Positions 44,816 to 54,656 of a DNA stretch of 57,970 bases are shown here, one piece after another (the stretch's first letter is position 1; every line of letters starts with the position of its first letter). Origin of the DNA: an uncultured Chitinophagales bacterium (GTDB taxonomy: Bacteria; Bacteroidota; Bacteroidia; Chitinophagales; UBA2359); the NCBI GenBank assembly GCA_937927195.1, contig CALBCY010000047.1, positions 1-57,970 of the forward strand, read 5' to 3'. The notes beneath the pieces were generated by a model, which saw only the letters and a program-made list of their open reading frames with translations, did no database searches and was not told the origin of the DNA. The position numbers and the translations under genes are program-made.

Positions 44816-45196
44816 ATGAATTTTCCTGAAGATATTAAATACAGTTCCGACCATGAATGGGCTCGAGTTGAGGAGGATTTGATAGTGATTGGCATTACTG
44901 ATCATGCCCAAAGAGAGCTGGGAGACATTGTTTTCGTTGAAATAGATCAATTGGACGAGGAAGTGGAGCAAGGAGATGTATTTGGAACGATAGAGGCTGT
45001 TAAAACGGTCTCAGACCTCTTTATGCCAATCAAAGGAACAATTGTTGAGTTCAATGAAGGACTTGAAGATTCACCAGAAAAAATCAATGAAGATCCTTAT
45101 GGTGAAGGGTGGATTGTAAAACTAAAGCCTGATAACATCAAAGATTTGGAAGAATTGATGGATGCCTCGGTTTACAAGGAGGAAATTGGCGCATAA
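44816..45196 (+). CDS. gcvH: Glycine cleavage system H protein
   Basis: 126 residues, full length. The lipoyl-bearing lysine lies in FGTIEAVKTVSDLF (K63). The protein carries the aminomethyl group between the P, T and L proteins of the glycine cleavage system; it may also act in lipoate relay. gcvT and gcvP are not in this window, so the system is dispersed. A strong terminator follows. Confidence 0.97.
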   Translation: MNFPEDIKYSSDHEWARVEEDLIVIGITDHAQRELGDIVFVEIDQLDEEVEQGDVFGTIEAVKTVSDLFMPIKGTIVEFNEGLEDSPEKINEDPYGEGWIVKLKPDNIKDLEELMDASVYKEEIGA

Positions 45197-45231
45197 TCAA
45201 ATTACATTCGAGTCTGTAATTACAAAAAATT

Positions 45232-45271
45232 AAAGCCCAAATCTCAGCAAAGCTGAGATTTGGGCTTTTTT
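45232..45271 (+). terminator. Terminator after gcvH
   Basis: Stem AAAGCCCAAATCTCAGC / GCTGAGATTTGGGCTTT with a short AAA loop and a T run, starting 35 bp after the gcvH stop. Confidence 0.95.
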
Positions 45272-45784
45272 AGTAAATTGGCTTAAAGCCACTGGACCGT
45301 CCTCTTTTATTCAGTTTTCTAATTTAAACTGTTTTATACCATTACGACATAAAGCAAAACCATTAGGAAATAAAAAAAGAGCTTGTAAAGAGTCTTTTTC
45401 ATGATGTGACAAATTAGGTATTAATAAAATAGAGAAAAATTTGAAAAAAGGAGAGTGAAAAAGAAGGGGAGAGCTGGGGTGCCTGGGTGTTAAATTATTA
45501 CTTCTTAGTAATTTATTACCAATATAGAACATGTATAGTTTGCTGTCCAGCACCAACAGTTGAAATGCTCTTTTTCGTTGATGAAATGGTCGTTTGAGGA
45601 ATTGTAGCTGTGGATTTGACATTTCCAGCCTTGGTTTTTTGCTCTTTTAAAGAGCAACTTCATTAAAAATGAAACCCCGGAACAATGATATTCCGGGGCT
45701 CACTCTACTTGAAAGATCAAACCTAATTATATTTCAACCAAAAAATTTTCATTAATATGATCAATCAAGGAATAGATATTTACA
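45272..45784. other. Intergenic region between gcvH and the M43 protease gene
   Basis: 513 bp between convergent genes. A 103-codon open frame (45311-45622, minus) has a low-complexity basic/aromatic product without recognisable features and I do not call it. The protease terminator lies near its right end. Confidence 0.5.
45663..45700 (-). terminator. Terminator of the M43 protease gene
   Basis: Perfect 8-bp stem CCCCGGAA (45675-45682) / TTCCGGGG (45691-45698). On the minus strand it is followed by TTTCATTTTTA. It lies about 90 bp after the stop of the minus-strand gene. Confidence 0.8.
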
Positions 45785-48700
45785 TCAGTCTATAACGACC
45801 AGTTTTAAAGTTGAAGACCACTTTCCGACTTGAATCCGTACCAGGTGAATTCCTTTGGGAATAAATTCAGTGTCGATAATGGTTTGATACATGCCTGGCT
45901 CCAAAAAATCATCCTGAACAACCATCTTTTCCAATTGACCATCAATCCCATAAATTTCGATTTTGACAGGACCACTTTTGTTTATGCCAAATTGCAAAGT
46001 AACAGGTCCTTGTGAGGGGTTTGGAAACATAGTTACTGAGTTCTCCAAAATTGTGGTATTCTCAGTTGTTGTTTCACCGTCTGTTTTGCAGCCCAAACAT
46101 GGCATTATTGTTCCAAAGGTTTGCCCGATTCCAAATACAGTATTTATATTCACAAAGGTCAAGGTACCATTTACAATTTCAGTTTTGCTTTTTGATACTT
46201 GTAAAGTATAATCCTCGACCTCACCTGCATATATTACATCACAACCATCACCAGTTGGAGATTGATTAAGGCTGGTCAAAATTCTTAAGGTGTAAAATCC
46301 GATGGCTCTATATTTTGAAATAGCAAATGTCAACTGTTCATTATTGTATGTTGATGCTACAAGTTCATTTGCACTAAACTCACCATTTTTATTCCAGTCA
46401 ACCCAGATGTAATTGTAATAATTATATTGAGGATTAGCAATGTCAAGGGTAATCTTAACAACATTGCCATAGCCTCTTTTTCCTGAAATGTTAAAATTGG
46501 TAAAGTCATTATATCCTGAAGATGAAAGGCCATTGTTTAGGTTATGAATGCCCGGATAGGATGCACCATTTATGTATGGTAAATAATCATAAACATTACT
46601 TATCTCTGGCAGACAGTTTCCATTTGAAGTAGTTCCAGGACCTAAAATGTTAATGGTGTAATCTTCTACTTCTCCATACTGGAAATAATAGCAACCATCT
46701 TCGTTGTAAATTAGATGCACGCTTGTGGTCAAACGAAGGGTATATGAGCCAGGTTCAACTCCTGCAGGAATTGTCATTGAATAAGTACTAGCCTGCCCAC
46801 TGACCGTCGATCCACTAGCTATAAGCTCTTCTGAAGCAAATAGGCCATTTTTATTCCAATCAGCCCAAATATAAAAGTTATTACTTGAGGTAAACCCACC
46901 TGTTTTTAAGTTGATGTTGTAAGCAGAATTTTCTAAAAGATCAACACTCAAATTTTTAAAATCGGAATAGCCTTCCAATGGTGGTGCTAGATCAACATTA
47001 GAGAGGGTACTTCCATTGTGTCCCAATACTTCAAAGCTTTCAATATGAGCATAATCTCCATTCGGATTTTCTATTTCAGGAATACAAACAGTACCCGGAT
47101 CTAAAATTCCCAGTGGAACCTGAACATTGGCCTCGTTGTTCAAGACTAAAGATTCAAAATAAGGTGTTGGGCCAGAAAGGTCTATTGAAAGCCATCCATA
47201 ATATACTTCTCCACAACTTTTAGAAATTTTTACAGCGATGTATGCTTCGTCCGGTGTAAAAGAATCCATTGCCCAATCCCGTAGATATAAATCTTCATGG
47301 TCATTTGTTGAGCCTGGTACAGGGGCCATGCCGGCGATTGATGCACAAGCCTCACTGCCCTTAACGCCATTTTTACAACTTTTATATACTCCGCCTCCCA
47401 AAGCATTTTGTCCATTCGAATGGAGTATCACTTCTCTTGTATTTGAAAAGCACAACATTTGAACTTGAAGAAAAACGTTTGCATCTTGGTATAAAAGAAC
47501 GCCCGATTGAGCTGTAAATGGAGGTCCACAATCATAAACGACATGATCAATTGGTTGAGCGAATAGATTTATCTTTTCCAAAGATCCAGTACTCGGATTT
47601 AGATCATTGTGATCGAAAAGGTCTAATCCCAGCACTAATTGATCTACTCCATCATCTTTATGATCACTTTGAACCAGTTCAAATCCTTCAGGTTGGTAAA
47701 AATCAACTTTGATTTTACCATCACAGGGCATGGTCAAACCAGATGGAATACTATTTGAACTGAAGCAAGCTGCTGGCAAAGACAATTGAAACAGTTCCTT
47801 TTCAATGCTCACATTTGGATATGCTCCAAGAATTTCTAATTCTACTTCTTGCGGTCCAATGTAATTCATTTGGAAATTAACATTGCTGATATTGTCTCCC
47901 AACATTTCGAATGCATTGTTGATATTTGTAGAGAAAGAAAAATTGGATGGTTCTAAGCGGATTTTAATTCTTTCTGCGAAGCTGCCGTCATTGGTTCTGT
48001 TCTCTTCAATAACACTAGAGGAGAAACTGATAAATGGTTCTGTAAAGTAACCGATGTTGACTGCTTGGTGTACATTTGCATTGAAATAATAATCATGGAT
48101 GACGATGTCTCTTTGACCATTACAATTAACTACTTGCATTCTCAACCAGCCATATCTTTCAGAGCAACCTTCCCGATAAATCATCCCTGCATAAAAATAA
48201 CCATCGGCATCTGTTGAGATTGAGTTTTCGTCCAAAATAATAGGTATTACAGGATCATTAAGATCGCCAATGCTAGCAGAGATGAAGTTGCCACTGGAAG
48301 ATTGTATCCAACCACCAGAAAATGTTTTGAGATTACCAGTTGCTGGGTCAACACAAAAATCGATAGAATGCAAAGGAACAAACTGAAATTCATTTTCATA
48401 ATAATAAACATTCAGAGTTTCATCTCCAATTTTGAATTCTGATGCTGTTAAACTATTTGGGCCCAATTGAAAGTTTGGACAAATATCCTTGTAACCACCA
48501 TCAAATTGTCCAACATTAATGTTTAGTATTTTGGACCTATTGGTCTCTGTTATATTTGTACTAAATATGGAATTGTCGAAGGTGATAAGCAGATTGTCAT
48601 AATCTTGAATTTCAGATTGGTTAAAAACATTTAGGACCTGCATTTCGGCCGTCTGAGGTCCTGTTACCTGAATCTGTGCATTGAAGTAGGTATCAAAATC

Positions 48701-50101
48701 AAATAAACTAGGGGAGATGTATGAACCTGGTGAAATGCCAACAAATTGGCAGTCAACTAATTGTATTTCTAACACATTTTCCATTGTTGCAGTGGAAGCT
48801 GCATCTTGACAAATTTCAAATGACGAATTAGAAAAAACAACTCTCGGGTTTAATGCATCATCATCATATAGTGTATAAATTAAATTATCTTGAATTGATT
48901 TTCGGTCTGACAATGTACTATTTAAAACGCATTCCATGTATCTCACCTGACCTCGGGTAAAGCCTTTGTAACATCTTGAATAGGCCATTAAATTATCATA
49001 AGCGTAATCAACGCCACTGCATTCATTTTCAGGTATGGAAGCACAAACGGTATTGTAATCAGGAGATTTATGATGCCCGATACAATTTGGTGTGTCATTA
49101 AATAATTGTTCAACTGTCGTGTTTTCTGTCTGTAAAAGATCATTAAGACCGTCAAATGCGGCTGTATCAAGGTCAGTTAAAAAGCTAAAGTCATCGACGC
49201 TGCATTGGTCTGCTCTTTCTTCTCCGCCCCAGATATGTCTTAGACCTAGCCAATGACCAACTTCATGTGATATAATAGAGGCATAATTCGATTTTGGATT
49301 TGTCAAATCCGGTTCTTGAATAAAAGACCAGTAGGGCATAGCTACACCGTCCGTTAGCTCATCCGCATCTGTAATTTCGGGATATTGTGAAACACCGGAA
49401 AAGGGATCATTTGAGTTGTAAACCACATAAAGATTGAGGTATTTGTTTCGTGGCCATTGAATGACATTTCTCAGGGGAGATCCATCTCCTTTTGATTGAT
49501 AACTTATCGGGTCTTTGGTTCTGGTAATCCCTGAAGTTGGGTACCCAAACATGTCTTTTTCAGCCAGTTTAAAGGTAATGTTGGCCTGCCCAATATTGTT
49601 CAGAGTATCACCCGAATCATCAATGTACTGGAGCGAATAGGGACTTGCACAATCCAATACCAAATTTTCAGGAATGTCATTGTTGAAAGTGGTATTACAG
49701 TTGTTCATATCGTGATCAACCGCAGTCAATCCTTTGAAATCACTGTTTAATCTGTCAATTGCAGTTTGAGCATTTTCTAAAGTAATATACTCTGGCCCAT
49801 TTCGGTCTCCATAAATATTATGGATTACAACCGGAATTACATAATTACCTGCTGCACTTCTGTTCAAGTTCTGGTCTCGTAAAAATGTAACAGATTCTTT
49901 GATGAAATTCTGAAGCGCTTTTTTTGCTTTTTCTTTGGCTTCAGGATGTTCTTTGTGATACTTTTTTGTCGCTTCCGACATTCCACAAATTTCCACAAAT
50001 TCAGTATTGGGATTTTGCTGGTTTTTTTGACCTTGAGCAACTATGCAAAACAGCAGTGTAGAGGTGAAAAATAAATGTTTTAAAAAATTTAATGTTTTCA
50101 T
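45785..50101 (-). CDS. Secreted M43 (pappalysin-type) metalloprotease with GEVED domains and type A T9SS signal
   Basis: 1438 residues, signal peptide ending VAQGQ (25). The zincin domain (about 85-390) carries the extended motif HEVGHWLGLRH (H279, E280, H283, H289) and the Met-turn NLMAY (M372), so the catalytic site is complete. A helical propeptide-like stretch (KKYHKEHPEAKEKAKKALQ) precedes it. After a long beta-rich middle region there are two GEVED domains (ending near 1141 and 1292; GEVEDYTI, GEVEDYTL) and a type A T9SS C-terminal domain (about 1352-1438; MFPNPSQGPVTLQF, GIHLVRIQVGKWSSTLK). It is predicted to be exported by T9SS and to act on extracellular or host/prey proteins. It is monocistronic. 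Confidence 0.94.
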   Translation of the reverse strand: MKTLNFLKHLFFTSTLLFCIVAQGQKNQQNPNTEFVEICGMSEATKKYHKEHPEAKEKAKKALQNFIKESVTFLRDQNLNRSAAGNYVIPVVIHNIYGDRNGPEYITLENAQTAIDRLNSDFKGLTAVDHDMNNCNTTFNNDIPENLVLDCASPYSLQYIDDSGDTLNNIGQANITFKLAEKDMFGYPTSGITRTKDPISYQSKGDGSPLRNVIQWPRNKYLNLYVVYNSNDPFSGVSQYPEITDADELTDGVAMPYWSFIQEPDLTNPKSNYASIISHEVGHWLGLRHIWGGEERADQCSVDDFSFLTDLDTAAFDGLNDLLQTENTTVEQLFNDTPNCIGHHKSPDYNTVCASIPENECSGVDYAYDNLMAYSRCYKGFTRGQVRYMECVLNSTLSDRKSIQDNLIYTLYDDDALNPRVVFSNSSFEICQDAASTATMENVLEIQLVDCQFVGISPGSYISPSLFDFDTYFNAQIQVTGPQTAEMQVLNVFNQSEIQDYDNLLITFDNSIFSTNITETNRSKILNINVGQFDGGYKDICPNFQLGPNSLTASEFKIGDETLNVYYYENEFQFVPLHSIDFCVDPATGNLKTFSGGWIQSSSGNFISASIGDLNDPVIPIILDENSISTDADGYFYAGMIYREGCSERYGWLRMQVVNCNGQRDIVIHDYYFNANVHQAVNIGYFTEPFISFSSSVIEENRTNDGSFAERIKIRLEPSNFSFSTNINNAFEMLGDNISNVNFQMNYIGPQEVELEILGAYPNVSIEKELFQLSLPAACFSSNSIPSGLTMPCDGKIKVDFYQPEGFELVQSDHKDDGVDQLVLGLDLFDHNDLNPSTGSLEKINLFAQPIDHVVYDCGPPFTAQSGVLLYQDANVFLQVQMLCFSNTREVILHSNGQNALGGGVYKSCKNGVKGSEACASIAGMAPVPGSTNDHEDLYLRDWAMDSFTPDEAYIAVKISKSCGEVYYGWLSIDLSGPTPYFESLVLNNEANVQVPLGILDPGTVCIPEIENPNGDYAHIESFEVLGHNGSTLSNVDLAPPLEGYSDFKNLSVDLLENSAYNINLKTGGFTSSNNFYIWADWNKNGLFASEELIASGSTVSGQASTYSMTIPAGVEPGSYTLRLTTSVHLIYNEDGCYYFQYGEVEDYTINILGPGTTSNGNCLPEISNVYDYLPYINGASYPGIHNLNNGLSSSGYNDFTNFNISGKRGYGNVVKITLDIANPQYNYYNYIWVDWNKNGEFSANELVASTYNNEQLTFAISKYRAIGFYTLRILTSLNQSPTGDGCDVIYAGEVEDYTLQVSKSKTEIVNGTLTFVNINTVFGIGQTFGTIMPCLGCKTDGETTTENTTILENSVTMFPNPSQGPVTLQFGINKSGPVKIEIYGIDGQLEKMVVQDDFLEPGMYQTIIDTEFIPKGIHLVRIQVGKWSSTLKLVVID

Positions 50102-51203
50102 GGTAAAAAATGTTTGTTAAATAAATGATTGAAAATTTTGTTCTTTTATGGGCAGACCTATCCTGTTTCTGATCTTGTTTTTTTTTTGATCAGATAATTT
50201 GTCATAGGGCCAGGTTTTTTCTTTGGTCGTTAAATTTTTGTTGTTGTATTTTTATTGCATTTACATCATAGGCATTTTAATTGTTTATTTGTTTGATGGT
50301 GTAAATTAAAGCCAATTTCAATAAGTAGGCAATTACAATTTTAGGATTTACTATTGTGTTGAAACAATCTGTTTTGTGAATAAAATTATTGTAATGCGTT
50401 GATTTTCAGTGAAATAAAATTTTGATTTTTATTCTTTAAATTTCAGGTTGACCTTCGTTTTTAATGCTTTTGTTTTCTAATTGGATAAAAATTCGTGAAT
50501 TTTTGATGGTTTTTTTGCAATTATGTATAGTGATTGGTGTTGCAAAAAAGATATTCTTGATTGTGAAAAAGCATATGGTGTAAATGCAATTTTTGAATTT
50601 TTTGGTTTAGGGGTTTTGTTTAGGTGTAAATGAAGATCGGGTTTTGTGGTTTTAGAAATGTAAAATTCTTCAAAATCAATCATTCTTTTTCTATTGAAAT
50701 AAGGAGCTTGTATTCTCACTGACCGACAATTTGAATTTAATTCAAAAAGCTGCTTTCTTGTAGTGTTGTCACCACTGCATGTTGTTGTTGTATTGCTATC
50801 TTTTGGTCTTGTCACCAAAAGCTCGGCTAACCGATTTTATGCCATACAACAGCAAATTTTTAGTCCTTTCACGAAAATTTTAATGTTTTCTTTTATGACA
50901 ACTACGATTGGGGCTGCTTGCATTTTATAAAATCAGAGGGCTTGTTCCAGACCCAATCTGAGATGCTTGATTTTTCTTTAATTCACAATTAATCCAGTAG
51001 TAGAGGCATGGACATATTCGGTTTTTTATTGAATTAACTAAAAATAAATCTGTCGTGGCTAGAGACAATGTGTTTATATTTATTTCTAATTTCACGTTTT
51101 GGATAGGGGGCTTTGTTTATAATTTATTTTATTTGTAACATAGGTTAATAGCCCACAATATTGGAGAATCGGAACATCTCGGAAATTTATAAGAATTGGG
51201 AAC
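50102..51203. other. 1.1-kb AT-rich gene-free region
   Basis: Divergent intergenic space between the protease and the helical protein gene. A 113-codon minus frame (50477-50818) lacks any family feature and has an unusual Thr/Lys/Pro-rich composition; I do not call it. No hairpin with a T run, tRNA or repeated unit was seen. The size suggests long upstream regulatory DNA or a decayed gene. Confidence 0.5.
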
Positions 51204-52643
51204 ATGGTTAAAAGCAAGTTGATTCAACTTTTAAGGACACTTACTGTGGCTGAAATGAGGGAGTTTGGCCGCTATCTTGAATGGGCATCATTTAGGAAGA
51301 GCGGTGCAGTATTCAAACTATATAATTATCTTCTAAAGGCTCATCCGGAGTTTTTAGAAAAAAAAATTGCGAAAGATGTTGTTTATAAAAAGGTAATAGG
51401 AGACGGAAAAGAAGTTGGTCAAAGATTTTATGATTTAATGTCGATCCTAAATACTTCATTGGAAGACTATTTAGTCAATAGAAAACTTGAGGAAAAGCAA
51501 ACGGAGAAAGAGTTTCTTTTATTGGAGGTTTTGAAAGAGAGGAAATTAGACAAACTTTTTTTTCAGAAAATAAGTAATATTGAAAAAAAATGGGAGAAAA
51601 AGCCACAAGCTGGTATTCGACAATTACAGTATGAATATCAGCTCTTGGAAAGTTTCCTTCATCATCCCAATCATACTTTGTTTAGCGGAGATACTTCTAT
51701 TGACAGGAAACTACTAAAGAAGGCGGATCAGCATTATCTTGCTTTTAAATTTTACCATATTCTTACATTATATAGCAAGGAGAAAACTTTAACTATAAAT
51801 AGCGAAAATCAAGCAAAATTTTTCAAAGAGCAATTTTTACTAGAAGACATTTTATCCCTTATTAAGGACGAAGATTTTATAGATTACCCCAATATTATTT
51901 TATTAAAGAATATTTTAGTCTCCTCAATTAACAATGACCATTCAGATTTTGATAGGATAAAAAATTCTTACTATGAGAATTTGGATTTATTTGCTCCTAA
52001 TGAGCAGGTTGATTTGTATTCTATGATTCAATTGATTTGTGTAGAAAATTATTCTCGCGGAGATCAGAAATTTTTGCGGGAGTTGTTTCAATTGTATGAT
52101 TTCAATTTGAGGAAAGGAATACTGGTGGAGGATGGTTATATAAATCTCTTGCGATTTAGACAAATTGTTCATGTTTCTTGCGCTTTAAAAGAACTAGATT
52201 GGACAAGGAAATTTCTTGATGAGTATGGATCTTGTTTAGAGGAGGCAGCAAGAGAAGATGCCCTAAAACTTTGTTATGCACTAGTGGATTTTAACGAACA
52301 AAAATACGAAAAGGTAATCAATACTTTTTTAACAGTAAAGTTTCAGGACCCTGTTTATGCTATTCAAACTCGTTGTCTTTTGTTGCAATGTTATTTTGAA
52401 TTGGACGAATACGAAGATCAATTTTTCAATTTAGTAAAGTCCTTTACAGTATTTTTAAGTAGAAACCAGACATTTTCTGAAGGGCTAATTGAACCTACAA
52501 GAAAGTTTGTTAAATACACCAATAAGCTAAAGATAGCAGCTACGGATCCAAACATCGATAAAAGGAATCTAAAAGAAGAGATTGAGGGCTTGGTTCTTGT
52601 GAGCAGCAAGGTTTGGCTATTGGAAAAGGCAAAGGAACTTTAA
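51204..52643 (+). CDS. All-helical protein of a Saprospiraceae-type family, function unknown
   Basis: 479 residues, no signal peptide or membrane helix, almost entirely predicted helix in TPR-like pairs. The N-terminal pattern (KLIQLLRTLTVAEMREFGRY, then FKLYNYLLKAHPEF) and the mid motif LLLEVLKERKLDKLFFQ match, by recall, a family of cytoplasmic helical proteins frequent in Saprospiraceae, often in several copies per genome. Charged surface residues suggest protein-protein contacts. It is isolated: 1.1 kb of gene-free DNA upstream and a strong terminator downstream. Confidence 0.8.
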   Translation: MVKSKLIQLLRTLTVAEMREFGRYLEWASFRKSGAVFKLYNYLLKAHPEFLEKKIAKDVVYKKVIGDGKEVGQRFYDLMSILNTSLEDYLVNRKLEEKQTEKEFLLLEVLKERKLDKLFFQKISNIEKKWEKKPQAGIRQLQYEYQLLESFLHHPNHTLFSGDTSIDRKLLKKADQHYLAFKFYHILTLYSKEKTLTINSENQAKFFKEQFLLEDILSLIKDEDFIDYPNIILLKNILVSSINNDHSDFDRIKNSYYENLDLFAPNEQVDLYSMIQLICVENYSRGDQKFLRELFQLYDFNLRKGILVEDGYINLLRFRQIVHVSCALKELDWTRKFLDEYGSCLEEAAREDALKLCYALVDFNEQKYEKVINTFLTVKFQDPVYAIQTRCLLLQCYFELDEYEDQFFNLVKSFTVFLSRNQTFSEGLIEPTRKFVKYTNKLKIAATDPNIDKRNLKEEIEGLVLVSSKVWLLEKAKEL

Positions 52644-52662
52644 AGCAATTTTCTTTGTGAAT

Positions 52663-52709
52663 AAAAAGTGCCGCCATCAAAAATGAAATTTTTGATGGAG
52701 GCACTTTTT
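52663..52709. terminator. Bidirectional terminator between convergent genes
   Basis: Long stem AAAAAGTGCC-GCCATCAAAAAT paired with ATTTTTGATGG-GGCACTTTTT, one bulged A, GAA loop, A/T runs at both sides. It serves the helical protein gene (plus) and the lipoprotein gene (minus). Confidence 0.92.
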
Positions 52710-52759
52710 ACATTTAAAGGATTAAAATCATTAAATGCGCTCGATTGTTTAATTGATTA

Positions 52760-53446
52760 TTAGTTGCAACAATTGACTGGAATAAAAACTGCGTCAGATG
52801 CGATGCCCCCACCTATATGCTCGATGGTATGTTTGCAACCATTAAAGTTTAACTGCTCATCGTTTAAATCCTCAAAAGAATTAAAAGAATCGCCAAAATC
52901 ACGATTCCAATCCCAACTTGCTACAGATGCATTTTCTTCTATAGTTAAGAATCCAGTATAAATTAATGAGTTATCAAATTCGTCTGTTAATGAAACTACG
53001 ACTTTATATTCGTTGTCGATTGCTGGCGAAACAAGCAAAGGTTGTTCATAAGGGGCTGTGTCGATAACTAAGGGGTCATAACCGATTTTGTTAATGGTAA
53101 AGTAATTAAATGTCAAATTTTCATTTATGTTGAGCCTTACATTTACAAGTGCTAGGACATAACCAAAGTCAACTTCAACACCAACATTAAATGGATTGAG
53201 AATATCTACTGCATTATAATTGTCATTTACGTTTTCAAAGCAAGGGCCGTTAAGAAGTAAATCGTCTTCCTGCGAGGAGTTTGAATCGCTTGATTCAGAT
53301 GATGTAGCATTTCCTGGAAAAGGATTAAGGCGATCACCTGATGCCTCAATGCGGTTGTTGTCATTAAATTCCTCTTTCTGACATCCAATAGAAGTGATCA
53401 ATAATGATAAAGTCAAAACAAAAAAGATTCTTTTTAAATAATTCAT
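52760..53446 (-). CDS. Hypothetical lipoprotein
   Basis: 228 residues from the ATG at 53446, which gives a lipoprotein signal (MNYLKRIFFVLTLSLLITSI followed by the lipobox Cys); the frame is open to 53548 but that extension would hide the signal. After the Cys comes a low-complexity linker rich in Ser, Asn and Asp (SSESSDSNSSQEDD), then a beta-rich domain with cysteines at its start (NGPCFENV) and end (GCKHTIEH, VNCCN). I do not recognise a family. It is probably an outer-membrane surface lipoprotein. Confidence 0.75.
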   Translation of the reverse strand: MNYLKRIFFVLTLSLLITSIGCQKEEFNDNNRIEASGDRLNPFPGNATSSESSDSNSSQEDDLLLNGPCFENVNDNYNAVDILNPFNVGVEVDFGYVLALVNVRLNINENLTFNYFTINKIGYDPLVIDTAPYEQPLLVSPAIDNEYKVVVSLTDEFDNSLIYTGFLTIEENASVASWDWNRDFGDSFNSFEDLNDEQLNFNGCKHTIEHIGGGIASDAVFIPVNCCN

Positions 53447-54052
53447 GTTAAATTTTTTGGTTGAAATAATTGTACCCTTAAAAGGATGATCCAAAGTAAA
53501 GCCATTAAGGAGCGTTTTACAATTACATAATTTCAGTTCTTTAGTCAAAACAAGATAATTCTTTACAATTTTTTAGCTGGTAAGTCGCAGGTAATCAATT
53601 GTTTGTGTGATATTTGTTCTATTCTTTTTCTGTCCGAAAAGCCCAATGTTTTTGTGTTTATTTTCTAGATTATTACTTGATAATGACAGTTTAGGGCTGG
53701 CAATCTTATTGGCAATTTCCAATTGCTTAATTGTCATATCTTGTATAATGATGAAATTTTGCCCAGAAGAGCGGCTTAAGATAATGCAAGCGACCAATGA
53801 TTTAAAGCTACAATCATTCTAGGCACGCCTATGGCCAATGAAATAGGCATATGGCCAATTTGGGAGTTTGATTTTGCGATTGGAGCGATTTAATAGCCCT
53901 ACTGTTGAGCAATGCCTGTTTTTAATGAGTAGAATCATTCTGTTGTGAAAAAAAACTGCTAAATCGAAGAGTCGAACCATTTTATTGGCTTTAAAATTGG
54001 GCCTAAAAAAAAGCTCAGAATATTTCTCGATTGATTTCAATGAAAATTGAAA
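53447..54052. other. 606-bp gene-poor region
   Basis: Only short open frames of 60-75 codons on both strands, none with recognisable features. A 10-bp direct repeat TATGGCCAAT occurs at about 53830 and 53850. No terminator or tRNA is evident. Confidence 0.45.
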
Positions 54053-54415
54053 TCAATCCGCAGAAAATGAAGTGCCACATCCACAAGTAGAAGATGCATT
54101 GGGATTGTTGAAAATAAATCCACGATTGTTCAAACCATTAAGGAAATCGACTTCCATGCCAATCAAATACATTCCATGAGCTTTATTCATAAAAACAGAA
54201 ATGCCTTCAATGATGTATTCATCATCCAGCTCTTTCCTTTCATCAAAACCTAAAATATAGCTCAAGCCCGAACATCCGCCGCCTTCAACACCTACACGCA
54301 GGCCGTGGCCTTCGGGTACTTCTTTATCGTAAACCAGTTGTTTGATTTCATTCAAAGCGCCTTCGGTGAATACGATAGGGCAATCTGCAGTCTTACTTTC
54401 TATATCTTTACTCAT
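54053..54415 (-). CDS. HesB/IscA/ErpA-type iron-sulfur assembly protein
   Basis: 120 residues. The three conserved cysteines of A-type carriers are present: GGGCSGLSY (C48) and STCGCGTSF (C111, C113). The protein binds or delivers an Fe-S cluster to target proteins. The N-terminal extension (about 1-12) is short, and the family's FNNPNA segment precedes the final cysteines. It is monocistronic with a candidate promoter just upstream. Confidence 0.95.
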   Translation of the reverse strand: MSKDIESKTADCPIVFTEGALNEIKQLVYDKEVPEGHGLRVGVEGGGCSGLSYILGFDERKELDDEYIIEGISVFMNKAHGMYLIGMEVDFLNGLNNRGFIFNNPNASSTCGCGTSFSAD

Positions 54416-54433
54416 GATCTTTTAATTGTACAA

Positions 54434-54441
54434 CAAAACTA
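54434..54441 (-). promoter_or_regulatory. Candidate -7 box of the IscA/ErpA-type gene
   Basis: On the minus strand this reads TAGTTTTG, an exact match to TAnnTTTG, 18 bp before the ATG at 54415. No good -33 element at the normal distance. Confidence 0.45.
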
Positions 54442-54514
54442 TAACAAAGAATCCAAACTATTTGGTTCCAATCAGACAAATTGAATTTGAATAAAAATTA
54501 ACCGTAATTTCGGC

Positions 54515-54522
54515 TACCTTTG
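54515..54522 (+). promoter_or_regulatory. Candidate -7 box upstream of the conserved membrane-anchored protein gene
   Basis: TACCTTTG fits TAnnTTTG exactly; a TTTG lies at 54486-54489, 25 bp upstream, slightly longer than usual spacing. The next plus-strand start is at 54657. Confidence 0.45.
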
Positions 54523-54656
54523 TAAATCATTGTTTTCGGGAATGTTTTTTGCAATAAATTTCATGAAATACCATGAAATGCATTTTAAACAAGCCTCTAA
54601 AACAATACTTTACTTGGCTTTGCAGTTCTTTTTACGAATTTATCATCGACTAATAC

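Noticed and set aside
45311..45622. 103-codon minus-strand frame
   Set aside because: Lies between two terminators in a convergent intergenic region and has no recognisable domain or signal.
50477..50818. 113-codon minus-strand frame in the 1.1-kb gap
   Set aside because: Odd Thr/Lys/Pro-rich composition, no family features, AT-rich non-coding surroundings.
53573..54040. Several 60-75-codon frames on both strands
   Set aside because: They overlap one another, lack recognisable features and have no convincing promoter or start context.
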